Position numbers and translations under genes: made by a program. Shown piece by piece: positions 1 through 10,239 of a stretch of DNA of 64,000 nt. Each line of letters starts with the position of its first letter. Position 1 is the stretch's first letter. Source of the stretch: Agarivorans aestuarii (lineage in GTDB: Bacteria > Pseudomonadota > Gammaproteobacteria > Enterobacterales > Celerinatantimonadaceae); the NCBI RefSeq assembly GCF_019670125.1, contig NZ_AP023033.1, positions 2,717,001 to 2,781,000 of the forward strand. Reading direction: 5' to 3'. A model generated the notes under the pieces. It was given only the letters and a program-made list of their open reading frames with translations, did no database searches and was not told the DNA's origin.

Positions 1-947
1 TAATTGCCAAAAATCGCCTTAAGCATTGGCTTTATACACTGCCCGCTCAATTAGGTGATTGGCAAAAAGAACATGCTCATGGCGACTTCCCACGCTGGCA
101 GCGGGTACTTAATAAATTCCCCCAACAAACAACTGCTCACATAGAACTTAAAGATAAAGTCAGTATTGGTAAAGCCGAAGAAATGCCTGAAGGCGAGCGA
201 AAAAAAATTGAAAGCTTACTGCGCCACTTACACCCTTGGCGTAAAGGCCCATTTGATGTTTATGGGATTAATATCGACACAGAATGGCGTTCCGATTGGA
301 AGTGGGAGCGCATTCGTAATCATATCTCTCCACTTAAACATCGCTATGTATTAGACGTAGGTTGTGGCAGCGGTTATCACATGTGGCGAATGCTAGGAGA
401 TGATGCAGAGTTTGTAGTAGGCATCGACCCTTCCACCCTATTCCTCATGCAATTTGAAGCCATCCGCAATTTTGCCAACAATGACCAACGCGTTCACTTG
501 TTGCCTTTAGGTATTCAAGAGCTACCTAAATTGCGCGCCTTTGATACGGTGTTTTCGATGGGAGTGCTTTATCATCGCCGCTCACCCATGGACCACCTTA
601 TTCAGTTAAAAGAACAACTACATAAAGGCGGAGAATTAGTACTTGAAACCTTGGTTGTAGATGGCGATGAAAACCAAGTGCTCGTGCCTGCTGGCCGGTA
701 CGGAAAAATGCCCAATGTTTGGTTTTTGCCAAGTACCGCAGCCTTAAAATTATGGTTAGAAAAAGTCGGCTTTGTTGATGTACGAATTGTCGATATTGAT
801 GTTACTTCAACCAAGGAACAAAGAAGTACCTCATGGATGACTCACGAGTCACTCGAAGACTACTTAGACCCAAGTGATAATTCGAAAACTGTAGAAGGGC
901 TACCGGCTCCCAAACGTGCTGTTTTAATTGCAATTAATCCAGACTAA
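1..947 (+). CDS. cmoB: tRNA U34 carboxymethyltransferase CmoB (5'-truncated by window edge)
   Basis: CmoB transfers a carboxymethyl group from carboxy-SAM to 5-hydroxyuridine at tRNA position 34, giving cmo5U and wider wobble decoding. The reading frame is open from base 3 without a start. Its first residues (IAKNRLKHW) match the CmoB region near residue 12 of the roughly 323-residue enterobacterial protein, so only about 10-15 residues are missing. Seen directly: the family stretch [20 protein letters not shown], the SAM-binding glycine motif [11 protein letters not shown], and the [12 protein letters not shown] and [13 protein letters not shown] blocks. An internal ATG at 183 is not the real start, because the homology continues upstream of it. 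cmoA usually precedes cmoB and would lie just outside the window. Confidence 0.96.
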   Translation, partial: IAKNRLKHWLYTLPAQLGDWQKEHAHGDFPRWQRVLNKFPQQTTAHIELKDKVSIGKAEEMPEGERKKIESLLRHLHPWRKGPFDVYGINIDTEWRSDWKWERIRNHISPLKHRYVLDVGCGSGYHMWRMLGDDAEFVVGIDPSTLFLMQFEAIRNFANNDQRVHLLPLGIQELPKLRAFDTVFSMGVLYHRRSPMDHLIQLKEQLHKGGELVLETLVVDGDENQVLVPAGRYGKMPNVWFLPSTAALKLWLEKVGFVDVRIVDIDVTSTKEQRSTSWMTHESLEDYLDPSDNSKTVEGLPAPKRAVLIAINPD

Positions 948-1019
948 ACAGTTTTCATACGCTATGCTAAAACAATTACTTAAACCGCAGTTTTTACTTT
1001 TGCCTAATGGATTTGAACT

Positions 1020-1733
1020 ATGAAAAAGCTCTCAATAATTTCATTGTCTCTTGCACTTACCGCTTGTGCGAGCCAACAAGCCTCTCAACCTAACGATCAA
1101 ACTCTCGAGCAATTATCCGCTCTTTCGGCTCAGCAAACCTCCGTTTTAAGCCTGTGTGAGTCAATTTCTGAGCAATTAGCAGCTCAACAGCAACGTTTTG
1201 ATCAACTAGAAGAGAAAGTGGTGGCGATAGCCCCAGTGCCAGCTGCGACTTCCAAATCAACCCCGCAAAGCTGCAGCAAGCAAACAAGCTACAAGCTTGG
1301 TAACAAAACCGTGTTAGGTGAATCTGAATGGGTAAGCTTAGAGGGGCAAAAAAAGGCCTTTCAAGCGCGTATTGATACTGGCGCGGCAACCTCTTCGCTA
1401 AACGCAACTGACATTGTAAAATTTGAGCGCGATGGAAAAAACTGGGTGCGTTTTAATATGCGCCATAAAACCCTGGATAGCGATATTATTGTAGAACGCC
1501 CAGTAATACGCACCGCCGAGGTAACTCAATCATCAACCAACAAAGTAGATAAACGCCCAGTTGTTTCTATGTTGGTTAAGTTAGGTCCGATCTCAGAAAA
1601 GACCCAATTTACTTTAACCGACCGTAACCACCTTAGCTACCCAGTGCTACTAGGTCGTAGCTTCCTAAAAGATATAAGTGTGGTAGATATAAGCCAGAAG
1701 TTTACCCAAGCGAAACCGACATTTAAGGATTAA
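1020..1733 (+). CDS. lipoprotein with retropepsin-like (RimK-associated, 'ATP-dependent zinc protease' family) domain
   Basis: 237 residues. The N-terminus is a lipoprotein signal with lipobox LTAC (Cys16), so the protein is probably tethered to a periplasm-facing membrane leaflet. A short Gln-rich, coiled-coil-like stretch follows (about residues 25-70). The C-terminal half carries the aspartic-protease-like motif DTGAATSSL (Asp119) and a second block with PVLLGRSFL. This domain is the PF05618 family, named a zinc protease in databases but retropepsin-like in its active-site motif. The next two genes overlap head to tail (TAATG, then TGATG) and encode a 7TM transglutaminase-like protein and an ATP-grasp ligase, so the three probably act together. 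Family proteins are genomically linked to RimK-type peptide ligases; the substrate is not known to me. A peptidase trimming the ligase's product is an inference. Confidence 0.85.
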   Translation: MKKLSIISLSLALTACASQQASQPNDQTLEQLSALSAQQTSVLSLCESISEQLAAQQQRFDQLEEKVVAIAPVPAATSKSTPQSCSKQTSYKLGNKTVLGESEWVSLEGQKKAFQARIDTGAATSSLNATDIVKFERDGKNWVRFNMRHKTLDSDIIVERPVIRTAEVTQSSTNKVDKRPVVSMLVKLGPISEKTQFTLTDRNHLSYPVLLGRSFLKDISVVDISQKFTQAKPTFKD

Positions 1734-3262
1734 TGCCCATGAGTTCTCGCAATATATTTTATTTCATTGTCACCTTGTGCATGCTGATAGGAATAAGCAT
1801 GACAATGTATCGTCATGTTCAATTTGAAGTACCGTGGTTTCCTGGCGAAAAACGTCAGATTTGGTCAATTGAAGCCAAGGTAGAATTTGACGCCAAAGGC
1901 GAAAGCGTTGAAGCAGTGCTTGCGCTGCCACTAACTCAACGCGGCTATACCCGTATCCATGAATCAACAGCATCATTAGCTTATGGCTTATCTTTTGTTA
2001 ACGACCAAGATAACCCTCGCGCCATCTGGACTAAGCGAACAGCTGACGGCCATCAAGAGATGTATTATAAAGTAGACTTCTTGGTTGATCCTAAAGCGGC
2101 AGATATTTATCAGCCTCAGATGCCTGATACACCATTTACTGAATACCCAGAACCTTACTTCACCGCTGCTAACCACTTAGCCAAACAGGCTGAAGAAGTT
2201 TCTGCTGATGCCTATAGCTTTACTCGTGAGTTGATCAAAGCCTTAACGGATGACGCTGCCAGCAAAAGCCAAAATACGGGTTTGATCTTAGATTACAAAC
2301 CGAAAAACCGCTTAATAGTAGACCTACTAAACAACGCCGATGTTCCAGCGCGTATTGTTCGTGGTTTACAGCTAGAAGACGGTCGCCGTCGTCAAGGTAT
2401 TACCGAATATATTCAAGTATTTAAAGATGAGAACGACTGGCAGATATTTGATTTATCAAATGGTATCCAAGGTCGACCTGACAATACCCTATTATGGGAA
2501 TACAACGGCAACAGCTTGCTTGAAGTGGTTGGTGGTAAAGATTCTCAAGTCACCTTCTCAATGTTACTGGTTGAACAAAGCGCTCAGTCGGCCGTCGCCC
2601 CTAAAATTAGCGAAGCAGATTTTCTTAATTTCTCAATTGATAGCTTACCCTTAGAAGAACAGGCGCTCTTTAAAGGCATTCTACTTATCCCTATTGGCGT
2701 ATTGATTGTTGTATTGCTGCGTGTGCTAGTAGGACTAAAAACCTCAGGTACCTTTATGCCAGTGCTTATTGCCATGGCATTTATGCAGACCTCATTGATG
2801 ACAGGCTTGATTGGCTTCATTATTGTAGTGGGAACTGGTTTGGTTATTCGTGGTTACTTGTCGCACCTAAACTTGCTGCTGGTCTCGCGAATATCGGCGG
2901 TGATTATTACAGTAATCGGAATTATTTCTATCTTCAGTGTTATGAGCTTCAAAGTTGGCTTAACCGAAGGCTTAAAAATCACGTTCTTCCCAATGATTAT
3001 TCTATCGTGGACCATCGAACGGATGTCAGTACTATGGGAAGAAGAAGGCCCTAAAGAAGTGGTTATGCAAGGTGGTGGTAGCTTGCTAGTGGCCGTTCTC
3101 GCCTTCTTAGCAATGAACAACGATTATGTTCGTCACTTAACATTTAACTTTATGGGTGTTCAGTTCATTGTATTAGGAATCATCCTTATCCTAGGTAACT
3201 ACACAGGGTACCGATTACTCGAGCTTCGCCGCTTTCAGCCATTAGCGAATAGGGAGGACTGA
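1733..3262 (+). CDS. inactive transglutaminase-like domain fused to a 7-TM module
   Basis: 509 residues. One N-terminal membrane anchor (about 8-26) is followed by a large extracytoplasmic region (about 30-310) that resembles the inactive transglutaminase domain of this family. A C-terminal block of about seven hydrophobic helices follows (about 313-500, beginning near ALFKGILLIPIGVLIVVLL). The architecture matches the family annotated as inactive transglutaminase fused to 7 transmembrane helices. The start overlaps the stop of the lipoprotein gene (TAATG) with AAGGA just upstream; an in-frame ATG six bases later is also possible. The stop overlaps the ATP-grasp gene (TGATG). This is consistent with a translationally coupled operon. 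The role is unknown; a membrane platform that binds a peptide or polymer handled by its neighbours is an inference. Confidence 0.85.
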   Translation: MPMSSRNIFYFIVTLCMLIGISMTMYRHVQFEVPWFPGEKRQIWSIEAKVEFDAKGESVEAVLALPLTQRGYTRIHESTASLAYGLSFVNDQDNPRAIWTKRTADGHQEMYYKVDFLVDPKAADIYQPQMPDTPFTEYPEPYFTAANHLAKQAEEVSADAYSFTRELIKALTDDAASKSQNTGLILDYKPKNRLIVDLLNNADVPARIVRGLQLEDGRRRQGITEYIQVFKDENDWQIFDLSNGIQGRPDNTLLWEYNGNSLLEVVGGKDSQVTFSMLLVEQSAQSAVAPKISEADFLNFSIDSLPLEEQALFKGILLIPIGVLIVVLLRVLVGLKTSGTFMPVLIAMAFMQTSLMTGLIGFIIVVGTGLVIRGYLSHLNLLLVSRISAVIITVIGIISIFSVMSFKVGLTEGLKITFFPMIILSWTIERMSVLWEEEGPKEVVMQGGGSLLVAVLAFLAMNNDYVRHLTFNFMGVQFIVLGIILILGNYTGYRLLELRRFQPLANRED

Positions 3263-4218
3263 TGCTTAATCAATTCACTAGTCCTTTCAAACTTGCCCGA
3301 AAGGGCATCATGGGGATGAACCAGCGCAATACCGGTTATATTAGCCGGTATAACCCGCGTAAGCTTTATCCTCTGGTCGACAATAAACTAAAAACCAAGA
3401 TTATTGCTCAGCGCGATGACGTTACTATTCCTGCTCTAATTGGTGTGGTGCGCACTCAGCACGATATTCAATCAATTATTCCTCTACTGCATAAACACCC
3501 TGGCTTTGTGATAAAGCCAGCCAAAGGCTCTGGCGGCAAAGGCATTTTGGTTATTACCAAACAAGAGTCAGGGGTATTTTTTAAACCCAGCGGCGCTCCC
3601 ACTCACGAAGAAGATGTTAAGCGTCACTGCTCTAATATCTTAGCGGGCTTATTTTCACTAGGTGGCAGCCCCGATGTGGCAGTGATTGAGGCCTTAATCG
3701 AGTTTGATTCTTGTTTTGATGGCTTTAGCTTTGAAGGTGTGCCAGATGTACGAGTCATTGTTTTTCAAGGCTACCCAGTTATGGCAATGATGCGCCTCTC
3801 TACCGCGGCTTCAGACGGTAAGGCTAATTTACACCAAGGCGCAGTAGGTGTTGGTATTGATATTGGTAGCGGACGAGCATTACATGCAGTTCAGTTTGAT
3901 AGACCTATAGAAAAACACCCCGATACAGACCGACCGCTTAAAGAGCTGATCGTTCCTCATTGGCAGCGCCTACTTGAACTCGCCTCTAGCTGTTACGAAA
4001 TGTCGGGAATGGGTTACCTGGGTACCGACATGGTTTTAGATAAATCCAATGGCCCAATGCTGTTAGAGCTTAACGCCCGGCCGGGTTTGGCTATCCAAAT
4101 AGCTAATGGTGAAGGCATCCTACCCCGCCTTAAACTAGTTGAGAAAATGGTTGCCGAAGGCATTGAACGAACCCCGCTTGAGCGAGTTGAGTTTAGTAAA
4201 ACGGAGTTCTCTAGGTAA
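3262..4218 (+). CDS. RimK-related alpha-L-glutamate ligase-like ATP-grasp protein
   Basis: 318 residues, third gene of the operon. ATP-grasp signatures are visible: the nucleotide-binding loop FVIKPAKGSGGKGILVI (about residue 83), the acidic and arginine-rich central region with VPDVRVIVFQGYPVMAMMR, and the metal-binding end LLELNARPGLAIQIANGEG. Enzymes of this fold use ATP to make an amide bond between a carboxylate and an amino group; RimK itself adds glutamates to ribosomal protein S6. This subfamily is distinct from RimK and is associated with the 7TM transglutaminase-like and retropepsin-like genes. A strong GGAGG precedes the ATG. No signal peptide is visible, so it is cytosolic. The acceptor and amino acid cannot be read from the sequence. 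Confidence 0.87.
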   Translation: MLNQFTSPFKLARKGIMGMNQRNTGYISRYNPRKLYPLVDNKLKTKIIAQRDDVTIPALIGVVRTQHDIQSIIPLLHKHPGFVIKPAKGSGGKGILVITKQESGVFFKPSGAPTHEEDVKRHCSNILAGLFSLGGSPDVAVIEALIEFDSCFDGFSFEGVPDVRVIVFQGYPVMAMMRLSTAASDGKANLHQGAVGVGIDIGSGRALHAVQFDRPIEKHPDTDRPLKELIVPHWQRLLELASSCYEMSGMGYLGTDMVLDKSNGPMLLELNARPGLAIQIANGEGILPRLKLVEKMVAEGIERTPLERVEFSKTEFSR

Positions 4219-4235
4219 ATTTACACACGCTAAAA

Positions 4236-4266
4236 CAAAAAAGCACCCATTAATGGGTGCTTTTTT
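4236..4266. terminator. bidirectional intrinsic terminator between the ATP-grasp operon and purF
   Basis: A perfect stem, AAGCACCCA / TGGGTGCTT, with a TTAA loop is flanked by A6 on the left and T6 on the right. It can stop transcription from both converging units: the 1020-4218 operon on plus and purF on minus. Confidence 0.92.
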
Positions 4267-4288
4267 AATTCTGAAGCAATAGAAGTTC

Positions 4289-5812
4289 TTAGCTACCTTC
4301 GTTATGTAACTCTAGGCTTGCCACTTCTTCGTGAGCTTGAACCGCTTTTGCGTCATTGTTACGCAGTTGGTCCAAATAGTTCAAGTAATCTTGGTCAATA
4401 TCGTTAGTCACATATTTACCGTTGAATACTGAAGTCTCAAAGGTTTGGATCTCCGGATTACTTTCACGACAAGCCACAATTAAGTCTTCTAAGTCTTGGA
4501 AGATTAGTCCATCTGCACCAATCAACTGGCAAATCTCGTCAACTTCTCTACCATGAGCAACTAGTTCGTTAGCCGAAGGCATATCGATACCATAAACATT
4601 AGGGAAACGGATCTCAGGAGACGCTGAAGCAAAGTAAACTTTGTTTGCGCCTGCTTCACGAGCCATCTCAATAATTTGCTCTGAAGTAGTACCACGAACA
4701 ATCGAGTCATCAACTAACAGTACATTTTTACCCTTAAATTCTACGTCAATCGCATTTAGTTTACGGCGAACTGATTTACGGCGCTGGATTTGCCCAGGCA
4801 TGATAAAGGTACGGCCAATGTAGCGGTTTTTAACGAAGCCTTGACGGTAAGGTAAATCAAGGTGCATGGCAATTTGCAAAGCTGTATCGCAAGAAGTCTC
4901 TGGAATTGGGATCACCACATCAATATCTAGATCATCCCATTCGCGAGCAATTTTCTCGCCTAGCTTGGTACCCATGTTGACTCGAGCGCCATATACCGAA
5001 ATTTTGTCGATGATTGAATCAGGGCGAGCAAAGTATACATACTCAAAAATGCAGGGGTTGTGAGTCGCATTTTCAGCGCATTGCTGAGTGAAAAGCTGGC
5101 CATCTTCAGTTACATAAACAGCTTCACCCGGAGCCACGCTGCGCACAAACTCAAAGCCAACAGCATCAAGGGCCACACTTTCAGAGGCTACCATGTATTC
5201 CATTTTCTCTGGGTTTTCATCACTGGTTTTCTGACCCAGAACCAAAGGACGAATACCATTAGGGTCACGGAATGCTACCATGCCTTGGCCAATGATTAAG
5301 GCTGCTACGGCGTAAGCGCCACGAATTTTCTTATGCACCCTGCTAATCGCAGTGAACACCTGTTTTTCGCATAACTCATCTTCCACAATGCTATCTAGCT
5401 CGTGGGCCAGCACATTGAGCAATACTTCTGAGTCAGAGGTAGTGTTGATGTGGCGGCGAGCTCGCTTGGCCATTTCTTCACGCAACTCTTTGGCATTGGT
5501 TAAGTTACCATTGTGCGCTAAGGCTAAACCAAAGGGAGAATTAACATAAAAAGGCTGAGCTTCTGCTGCACTAGAGCTACCAGCAGTTGGATAACGCACG
5601 TGGCCTATACCTAAATTCCCGCGTAAACGCTGCATGTGTTTAACTTCAAACACATCTCTTACCAATCCGTTGGCTTTGCGTTGTTTAAACATGCCTTCGG
5701 TAATAGTAACGATACCCGCAGCATCCTGACCACGATGCTGTAAAACTGTTAGCGCATCATAAATCGCTTGGTTAACGGAACTAGCACCGACAATGCCGAC
5801 AATACCACACAT
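4289..5812 (-). CDS. purF: amidophosphoribosyltransferase
   Basis: 507 residues, the normal length. PurF makes 5-phosphoribosylamine from PRPP and glutamine, the first committed step of purine synthesis. After Met removal, Cys2 of MCGIVGIVG is the glutaminase nucleophile. The glutamine domain spans about residues 2-230. The phosphoribosyltransferase domain carries the PRPP loop [15 protein letters not shown] near residue 365. It lies 14 bases downstream of cvpA in the classic cvpA-purF order. No convincing PurR operator was found upstream of cvpA. Confidence 0.98.
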   Translation of the reverse strand: MCGIVGIVGASSVNQAIYDALTVLQHRGQDAAGIVTITEGMFKQRKANGLVRDVFEVKHMQRLRGNLGIGHVRYPTAGSSSAAEAQPFYVNSPFGLALAHNGNLTNAKELREEMAKRARRHINTTSDSEVLLNVLAHELDSIVEDELCEKQVFTAISRVHKKIRGAYAVAALIIGQGMVAFRDPNGIRPLVLGQKTSDENPEKMEYMVASESVALDAVGFEFVRSVAPGEAVYVTEDGQLFTQQCAENATHNPCIFEYVYFARPDSIIDKISVYGARVNMGTKLGEKIAREWDDLDIDVVIPIPETSCDTALQIAMHLDLPYRQGFVKNRYIGRTFIMPGQIQRRKSVRRKLNAIDVEFKGKNVLLVDDSIVRGTTSEQIIEMAREAGANKVYFASASPEIRFPNVYGIDMPSANELVAHGREVDEICQLIGADGLIFQDLEDLIVACRESNPEIQTFETSVFNGKYVTNDIDQDYLNYLDQLRNNDAKAVQAHEEVASLELHNEGS

Positions 5813-5826
5813 GAAGCTTTTCCTTA

Positions 5827-6318
5827 TTAAGATTGGTAGTTATGTAAAAAACTAGAAGAATCTTTTAAAAACTCAAAAAACCATTGAACAATCACAGTGA
5901 ACTCGGGAATCAATAGCGACCCTTTCCACCATGAGGATTCTGGAAAACCAGTAAACGACAATACAAACAGCAAAGCGCTTACCACTAATGCCCCCCGGAT
6001 AGCCCCAAAACAGATCCCCAATACCCTATCGGTACCGGTTAAACCCGTTGAGTTGACCAAGTGACTAAATAAGTAATTAACCAGCGCACCAAGCACAAGG
6101 GTGGCTATAAACAGCAGAACGATGGCTACGCCACTGCGATAATAGGGATTTTCAATGAGAGTGAAATAACTGGATAGATCGTGATAAAACTGTGACGCGA
6201 TGAAAAAAGCCGCTACCCAAGAGACCAGCGACAGGGCCTCTTTAACGAAGCCGCGAACCAAGCTAATTAATGCCGACAATACTATTACGCCGATGATGAC
6301 GTAGTCTACCCAAGCCAT
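5827..6318 (-). CDS. cvpA: CvpA family inner-membrane protein
   Basis: 163 residues, four predicted hydrophobic helices (about 4-20, 27-45, 65-88 and 103-122), and the family opening [27 protein letters not shown] in parts. CvpA was first linked to colicin V export in E. coli and has more general envelope roles. It sits directly upstream of purF as in E. coli and is likely co-transcribed with it. A 77-base gap separates it from dedD. Confidence 0.94.
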   Translation of the reverse strand: MAWVDYVIIGVIVLSALISLVRGFVKEALSLVSWVAAFFIASQFYHDLSSYFTLIENPYYRSGVAIVLLFIATLVLGALVNYLFSHLVNSTGLTGTDRVLGICFGAIRGALVVSALLFVLSFTGFPESSWWKGSLLIPEFTVIVQWFFEFLKDSSSFLHNYQS

Positions 6319-6395
6319 AAATTTTCTACTTGTTGAAAAACGCTGCGAATTCTACCAGAAACAAAAATAAAATGCGTACTTGTATTTTTTCATAC

Positions 6396-6968
6396 TTACT
6401 TAAACAAAGGATCAAACTCGCGGATTTTACCGCTTAAGCCAGTGAGTTCCTTCAATTTACTTTGTTGCTGTTCTAGAGTTTTTTTCGATACATTTGGCCC
6501 TACAAATACCCTATTTAACTCCCCTTCTACAGCGGGCTCTGGGTATGAGTGAGCTTGAAAGCCAGCTTCTCTTAGCTTTGCGACTAAACGAGTGACGTTT
6601 TGAGAATTTTTAAAAGTACCTAGCTGAACAATGTAAGCAGGCTTGGCAAATTCAAGCTCCGGTGTATCCACTGCTTCGGCGGCTGGCTTTGTGTCACTAC
6701 CTTTTGCAGTGGTAGTTGGCTGGTCCGAGCTGCCTGCAGGCTCGGTGCTGCTCGCATCGTCTGCTAACTCAGTAGCGACCAACTCTTGATCATTAGGCAA
6801 GTCGATAAGCAAAGGCGGAAGTGAGTCGACTTTAGGCGCAAAAGGGATCGCATTAAACTCTTCTTCAACACGCGTTTTTTTACCATCAAGAACGTCGGGA
6901 ATGATAATTACCCCAAGCGCGACTAAAAAAATGGTTCCCACTAAGCGATTTTTAAACTGTGCGGTCAA
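6396..6968 (-). CDS. dedD: DedD-like SPOR-domain protein
   Basis: 190 residues. It has one N-terminal membrane anchor (about residues 9-27), a low-complexity acidic and Thr/Ser/Ala-rich linker (about 60-105), and a C-terminal SPOR domain (about 112-188, starting YIVQLGTFKNSQNV). SPOR domains bind denuded peptidoglycan glycan strands at the septum; E. coli DedD is a division protein. The gene lies 2 bases after folC, and folC lies 1 base after accD, matching the E. coli accD-folC-dedD-cvpA-purF order. Confidence 0.93.
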   Translation of the reverse strand: MTAQFKNRLVGTIFLVALGVIIIPDVLDGKKTRVEEEFNAIPFAPKVDSLPPLLIDLPNDQELVATELADDASSTEPAGSSDQPTTTAKGSDTKPAAEAVDTPELEFAKPAYIVQLGTFKNSQNVTRLVAKLREAGFQAHSYPEPAVEGELNRVFVGPNVSKKTLEQQQSKLKELTGLSGKIREFDPLFK

Positions 6969-6970
6969 TG

Positions 6971-8242
6971 TTAACTCTCTACAGTTGCTGGAGGAGACAA
7001 TTCTAATATCTCGGCCACGGTAAAAAAAGAACCAAACACAATTAACATGGCGTTATCGTCTAATAGTTTGAGGGCAGCTGAATAAGCCTGAGACAATTGC
7101 GGGTAGCGAGTTAAGTTTGATTGAGAAGAAAAGCAACTCGCCAATGCACTACCGTCGTCACCACGAGGACTATCCAAACCACTAATATGCCACTGCTCTA
7201 CCATGCCCACTAAGGGTTGCACTGATTGCCGCATATCTTTATCACCCAGCATGGCGCACAGCGCAATAATTTTACGCCCATTAGCCAGAGCGGGTAATTG
7301 TGAAGCTAAGTAACTAGCAGACTGTGGGTTATGCGCCACATCCACCACTACCAAAGGTTTTTCAGAGATAACCTGCAAGCGACCAGCAAGCTGCCACTCT
7401 TTGATTGCTTTCGACAAATCAGCACTAGGTATTTCAAGCCCAAGTTGCTCTAAGGTTGCAATTGCAGTTCCGGCATTCGCTAAAGGTAAGCGAGGGTAAG
7501 GCAGACCTTGGTAAGTCAACTTAAGACCAAGATAAGCCCAGCTATCGGCCTCTTGTTCTAGCTGATATTCTTTCCCGGCGGCTAGCTGACGACAGTTAAG
7601 TTGAGCCGAACACTGCAAGACGCTGGAAACTATGTTGCTGTCCCCAACGACCACTTTACCATTTTCACGAAATATGCCGGCCTTCTCGCGACCAATTTGT
7701 TGAATGTCGTCACCCAACCAATCTACATGATCAACTGCAACGGTTGTAACCACGCTAACATTAGGCTCGACAATATTGGTTGCATCTAAACGTCCACCTA
7801 AGCCCACTTCTAAGATGACATAATCTAAAGGCTGCTGGGTAAACATCCAAACGGCGGCAAGGGTACCAAATTCAAAATAACTTAAGCTGGTTTCTTGGCG
7901 AAGCTCTTCAATAGCAGAAAATGACTGGCAAAATGCATCGGCTTCAGGCAATTGACCGTTTATTCTGACTCGCTCTCGATAGTCAAGAATATGTGGTGAG
8001 CTATAAACACCGACTTGATAACCTTGAGCAACTAAAATCTGCTCTAGTAGCGCGCAAGTAGACCCTTTGCCGTTGGTTCCCGCCACCGTAATCACTGTGG
8101 CATCTAAATGACGGAGCTTTGCTTGATCCGCCACTTTGGCAACCCGCGCTAAACCTAAATCAATCGCGCTATGATGCTGGGCTTCTAAATAACAAAGCCA
8201 GTCTGCAAGAGACCGGCTTTGAGCTTCTTTCTTAGACGACAT
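6971..8242 (-). CDS. folC: bifunctional dihydrofolate synthase / folylpolyglutamate synthase
   Basis: 423 residues, Mur-ligase fold. FolC adds glutamate to dihydropteroate and extends polyglutamate tails on folates. Visible features are the P-loop TVAGTNGKGSTCALLE (near residue 53), the DYVILEVGLGGRLDATNIV block, VDHVDWLG, and the C-terminal domain DVAHNPQSA that binds the amino acid substrate. It is in a compact operon between accD and dedD. Confidence 0.97.
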   Translation of the reverse strand: MSSKKEAQSRSLADWLCYLEAQHHSAIDLGLARVAKVADQAKLRHLDATVITVAGTNGKGSTCALLEQILVAQGYQVGVYSSPHILDYRERVRINGQLPEADAFCQSFSAIEELRQETSLSYFEFGTLAAVWMFTQQPLDYVILEVGLGGRLDATNIVEPNVSVVTTVAVDHVDWLGDDIQQIGREKAGIFRENGKVVVGDSNIVSSVLQCSAQLNCRQLAAGKEYQLEQEADSWAYLGLKLTYQGLPYPRLPLANAGTAIATLEQLGLEIPSADLSKAIKEWQLAGRLQVISEKPLVVVDVAHNPQSASYLASQLPALANGRKIIALCAMLGDKDMRQSVQPLVGMVEQWHISGLDSPRGDDGSALASCFSSQSNLTRYPQLSQAYSAALKLLDDNAMLIVFGSFFTVAEILELSPPATVES

Positions 8243-8243
8243 A

Positions 8244-9176
8244 TTATTCTTTTTCGTTAGCAGAAATAGTCGGTCCTAGTTCTTCATCAGCATCGATAGG
8301 TTCAAGCAATACTTCTGTGTCGGTGCTTACAATGCCCATCATTTTTGAGGTCATTCCAGCAATGCGATCACGCATGTTGCGGCGGTCAATAATAATATCG
8401 ATAGCACCTTTTTCTAGCAAAAACTCACTGCGTTGGAATCCTTCTGGTAGTTTTTCACGAACGGTTTGTTCGATAACGCGAGGACCAGCAAAGCCAATTA
8501 ACGCTTTTGGCTCGGCAATATTAATATCACCTAACATTGCAAAGCTGGCAGATACACCGCCCATGGTCGGATCCGTAAGCACTGAGAAATAAGGTAAACC
8601 TTTTTCACGCATTTTAGCCAACGCTGCCGAGGTTTTCGCCATCTGCATCAGGGAAAATAAGGCTTCTTGCATACGTGCACCGCCACTAGCTGAAAAGCAA
8701 ATCAAGGCGCGGTTTTCAGCTAAGCACTTATCAACTGCAGCAACAAAACGAGCGCCCACTACCGAGCCCATAGAACCGCCCATATAGGCAAATTCAAAGG
8801 CACAAGCCACTACAGGTAAACCCTTCAGCTCACCTTTCATCACTACTAGTGCGTCTTTTTCACCAGTATTGCGCTGAGCGCTGGCAATACGATCTTTATA
8901 CTTTTTACTATCTTTAAATCGAAGTTTATCGCGAGGCTCTAAATCTCCAGCCAACTCTTCACGACCATCTTGGTCTAAGAAGGCTTCTAAGCGGTCACGC
9001 GCGCCAATACGCATATGGTGGTCACATTTAGGGCAAACATTGTGGTTACGTTCTACCTCTGCACGGTATAAAGTTTGCTCACAGGAAGCACACTTCGTCC
9101 ACACACCTTCTGGAATATTGCGTCGCTTACCAGAAGCACTTTTACTTTTCGGAAGAATTTTCTCTAACCAACTCAT
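8244..9176 (-). CDS. accD: acetyl-CoA carboxylase carboxyltransferase subunit beta
   Basis: 310 residues. With AccA it transfers carboxyl from carboxybiotin to acetyl-CoA, making malonyl-CoA for fatty-acid synthesis. The N-terminal four-Cys zinc finger is intact (Cys29, Cys32, Cys48, Cys51). The crotonase-like carboxyltransferase core includes [18 protein letters not shown] and [16 protein letters not shown]. It is the first gene of the accD-folC-dedD run; 134 bases separate it from truA upstream. Confidence 0.98.
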   Translation of the reverse strand: MSWLEKILPKSKSASGKRRNIPEGVWTKCASCEQTLYRAEVERNHNVCPKCDHHMRIGARDRLEAFLDQDGREELAGDLEPRDKLRFKDSKKYKDRIASAQRNTGEKDALVVMKGELKGLPVVACAFEFAYMGGSMGSVVGARFVAAVDKCLAENRALICFSASGGARMQEALFSLMQMAKTSAALAKMREKGLPYFSVLTDPTMGGVSASFAMLGDINIAEPKALIGFAGPRVIEQTVREKLPEGFQRSEFLLEKGAIDIIIDRRNMRDRIAGMTSKMMGIVSTDTEVLLEPIDADEELGPTISANEKE

Positions 9177-9310
9177 CGGGAACCTTACTTCTCAATAGGC
9201 GATAAAATCGCCGTGATAACAGAATGCATTGAATGGCGGCAATTAAACCACAATTGGCCAAAATATTTTACATAAAACTGGTCTAACCCTTCATTATCGT
9301 ACAGTTTTTT

Positions 9311-10099
9311 TTAACTTGCTGGCAAAAATAGCGGTCCAATAGGTGAAATGGGTAAGCCAAACTCACTAGGATAATCAACTTGAACTAAATACAACCCTGC
9401 CGCTTTGGCAGTGGCTGCTGCTTGAGCACGATCTTTAAGCGCTAACAATTCAGCAATCCACTCTACAGGGCGCTCTTGCTGCCCAACTTTTAATAAGCTG
9501 CCAACAATATTGCGCACCATATGATGAACAAAAGCGTTCGCTTTAATGTCCACCACTACATAGTCGTTGTAACGACTCACTTTTAGATGCTCGACACGGC
9601 GAAATGGACTACGGCTTTGGCACTGTAATGCTCGAAATGAGGTGAAGTCTTGCTCGCCAAGTAGCGCTTGTCCAGCTTGCTCCATTAACTCAATATCAAG
9701 CGGCTGATGATAGAAGCTCAAACCTTGGGCAAGAATGGCTGGACGAAATCGACTGTTATAAATCACATAGCGATAACGACGCGCAGTAGCGCTAAAGCGA
9801 GCATGAAACTCGTCACTAACGGGCTTGGCCCAACGCACTGCAACATTTTTCGGCATGTTGGCATTTACGCCTAAAGTCCACGCTGCCATTTTCCGCTCAA
9901 CCGGCGAGTCAAAATGCACCACTTGTCCGGTCGCATGAACGCCTGCGTCAGTTCTTCCTGCACATTGCACTTCTATCGGACTATTCGCCACTATAGACAG
10001 GCTAGACTCTAACTCTTGCTGAATTGATTGGACGTCTCGTTGGCGCTGCCAACCAAAATAACCGGCACCATCGTATTCGATGCCTAAAGCGATGCGCAT
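9311..10099 (-). CDS. truA: tRNA pseudouridine(38-40) synthase TruA
   Basis: 262 residues from the start chosen here ([11 protein letters not shown]), which is where TruA homology begins. An in-frame ATG 51 bases upstream (10150) would add 17 residues, and neither start has a strong Shine-Dalgarno, so the longer form stays possible. The catalytic Asp lies in [19 protein letters not shown]. Other family blocks are [16 protein letters not shown] and [16 protein letters not shown]. TruA makes pseudouridine in the anticodon stem-loop of many tRNAs. In E. coli the neighbours are usg and accD; here fimV is inserted between truA and usg. Confidence 0.95.
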   Translation of the reverse strand: MRIALGIEYDGAGYFGWQRQRDVQSIQQELESSLSIVANSPIEVQCAGRTDAGVHATGQVVHFDSPVERKMAAWTLGVNANMPKNVAVRWAKPVSDEFHARFSATARRYRYVIYNSRFRPAILAQGLSFYHQPLDIELMEQAGQALLGEQDFTSFRALQCQSRSPFRRVEHLKVSRYNDYVVVDIKANAFVHHMVRNIVGSLLKVGQQERPVEWIAELLALKDRAQAAATAKAAGLYLVQVDYPSEFGLPISPIGPLFLPAS

Positions 10100-10194
10100 A
10101 AATAACCACTGATTGTATCTTTGGCGGCTATGATAAAAAAATGACAGCATAAAGTCACCGCTTTATAAGCCAATAACATGGAATAACTGATACA

Positions 10195-10225
10195 AAAAAG
10201 GCAGTGATATTATCACTGCCTTTTT
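10195..10225 (-). terminator. intrinsic terminator after fimV
   Basis: Stem GGCAGTGATA / TATCACTGCC with a minimal loop, flanked by A6 and T5. It lies 15 bases past the fimV stop on the minus strand and separates fimV from truA. Confidence 0.9.
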
Positions 10226-10239
10226 AAAATGGCTTAGTT

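Noticed and set aside
183-947. Internal ATG of cmoB as the gene start
   Set aside because: Family homology continues upstream to the window edge, so the gene is truncated rather than short.
6319-6395. Possible PurR operator upstream of cvpA-purF (CGCAGCGTTTTTC)
   Set aside because: Too many mismatches and wrong spacing against the PurR 16-base palindrome.
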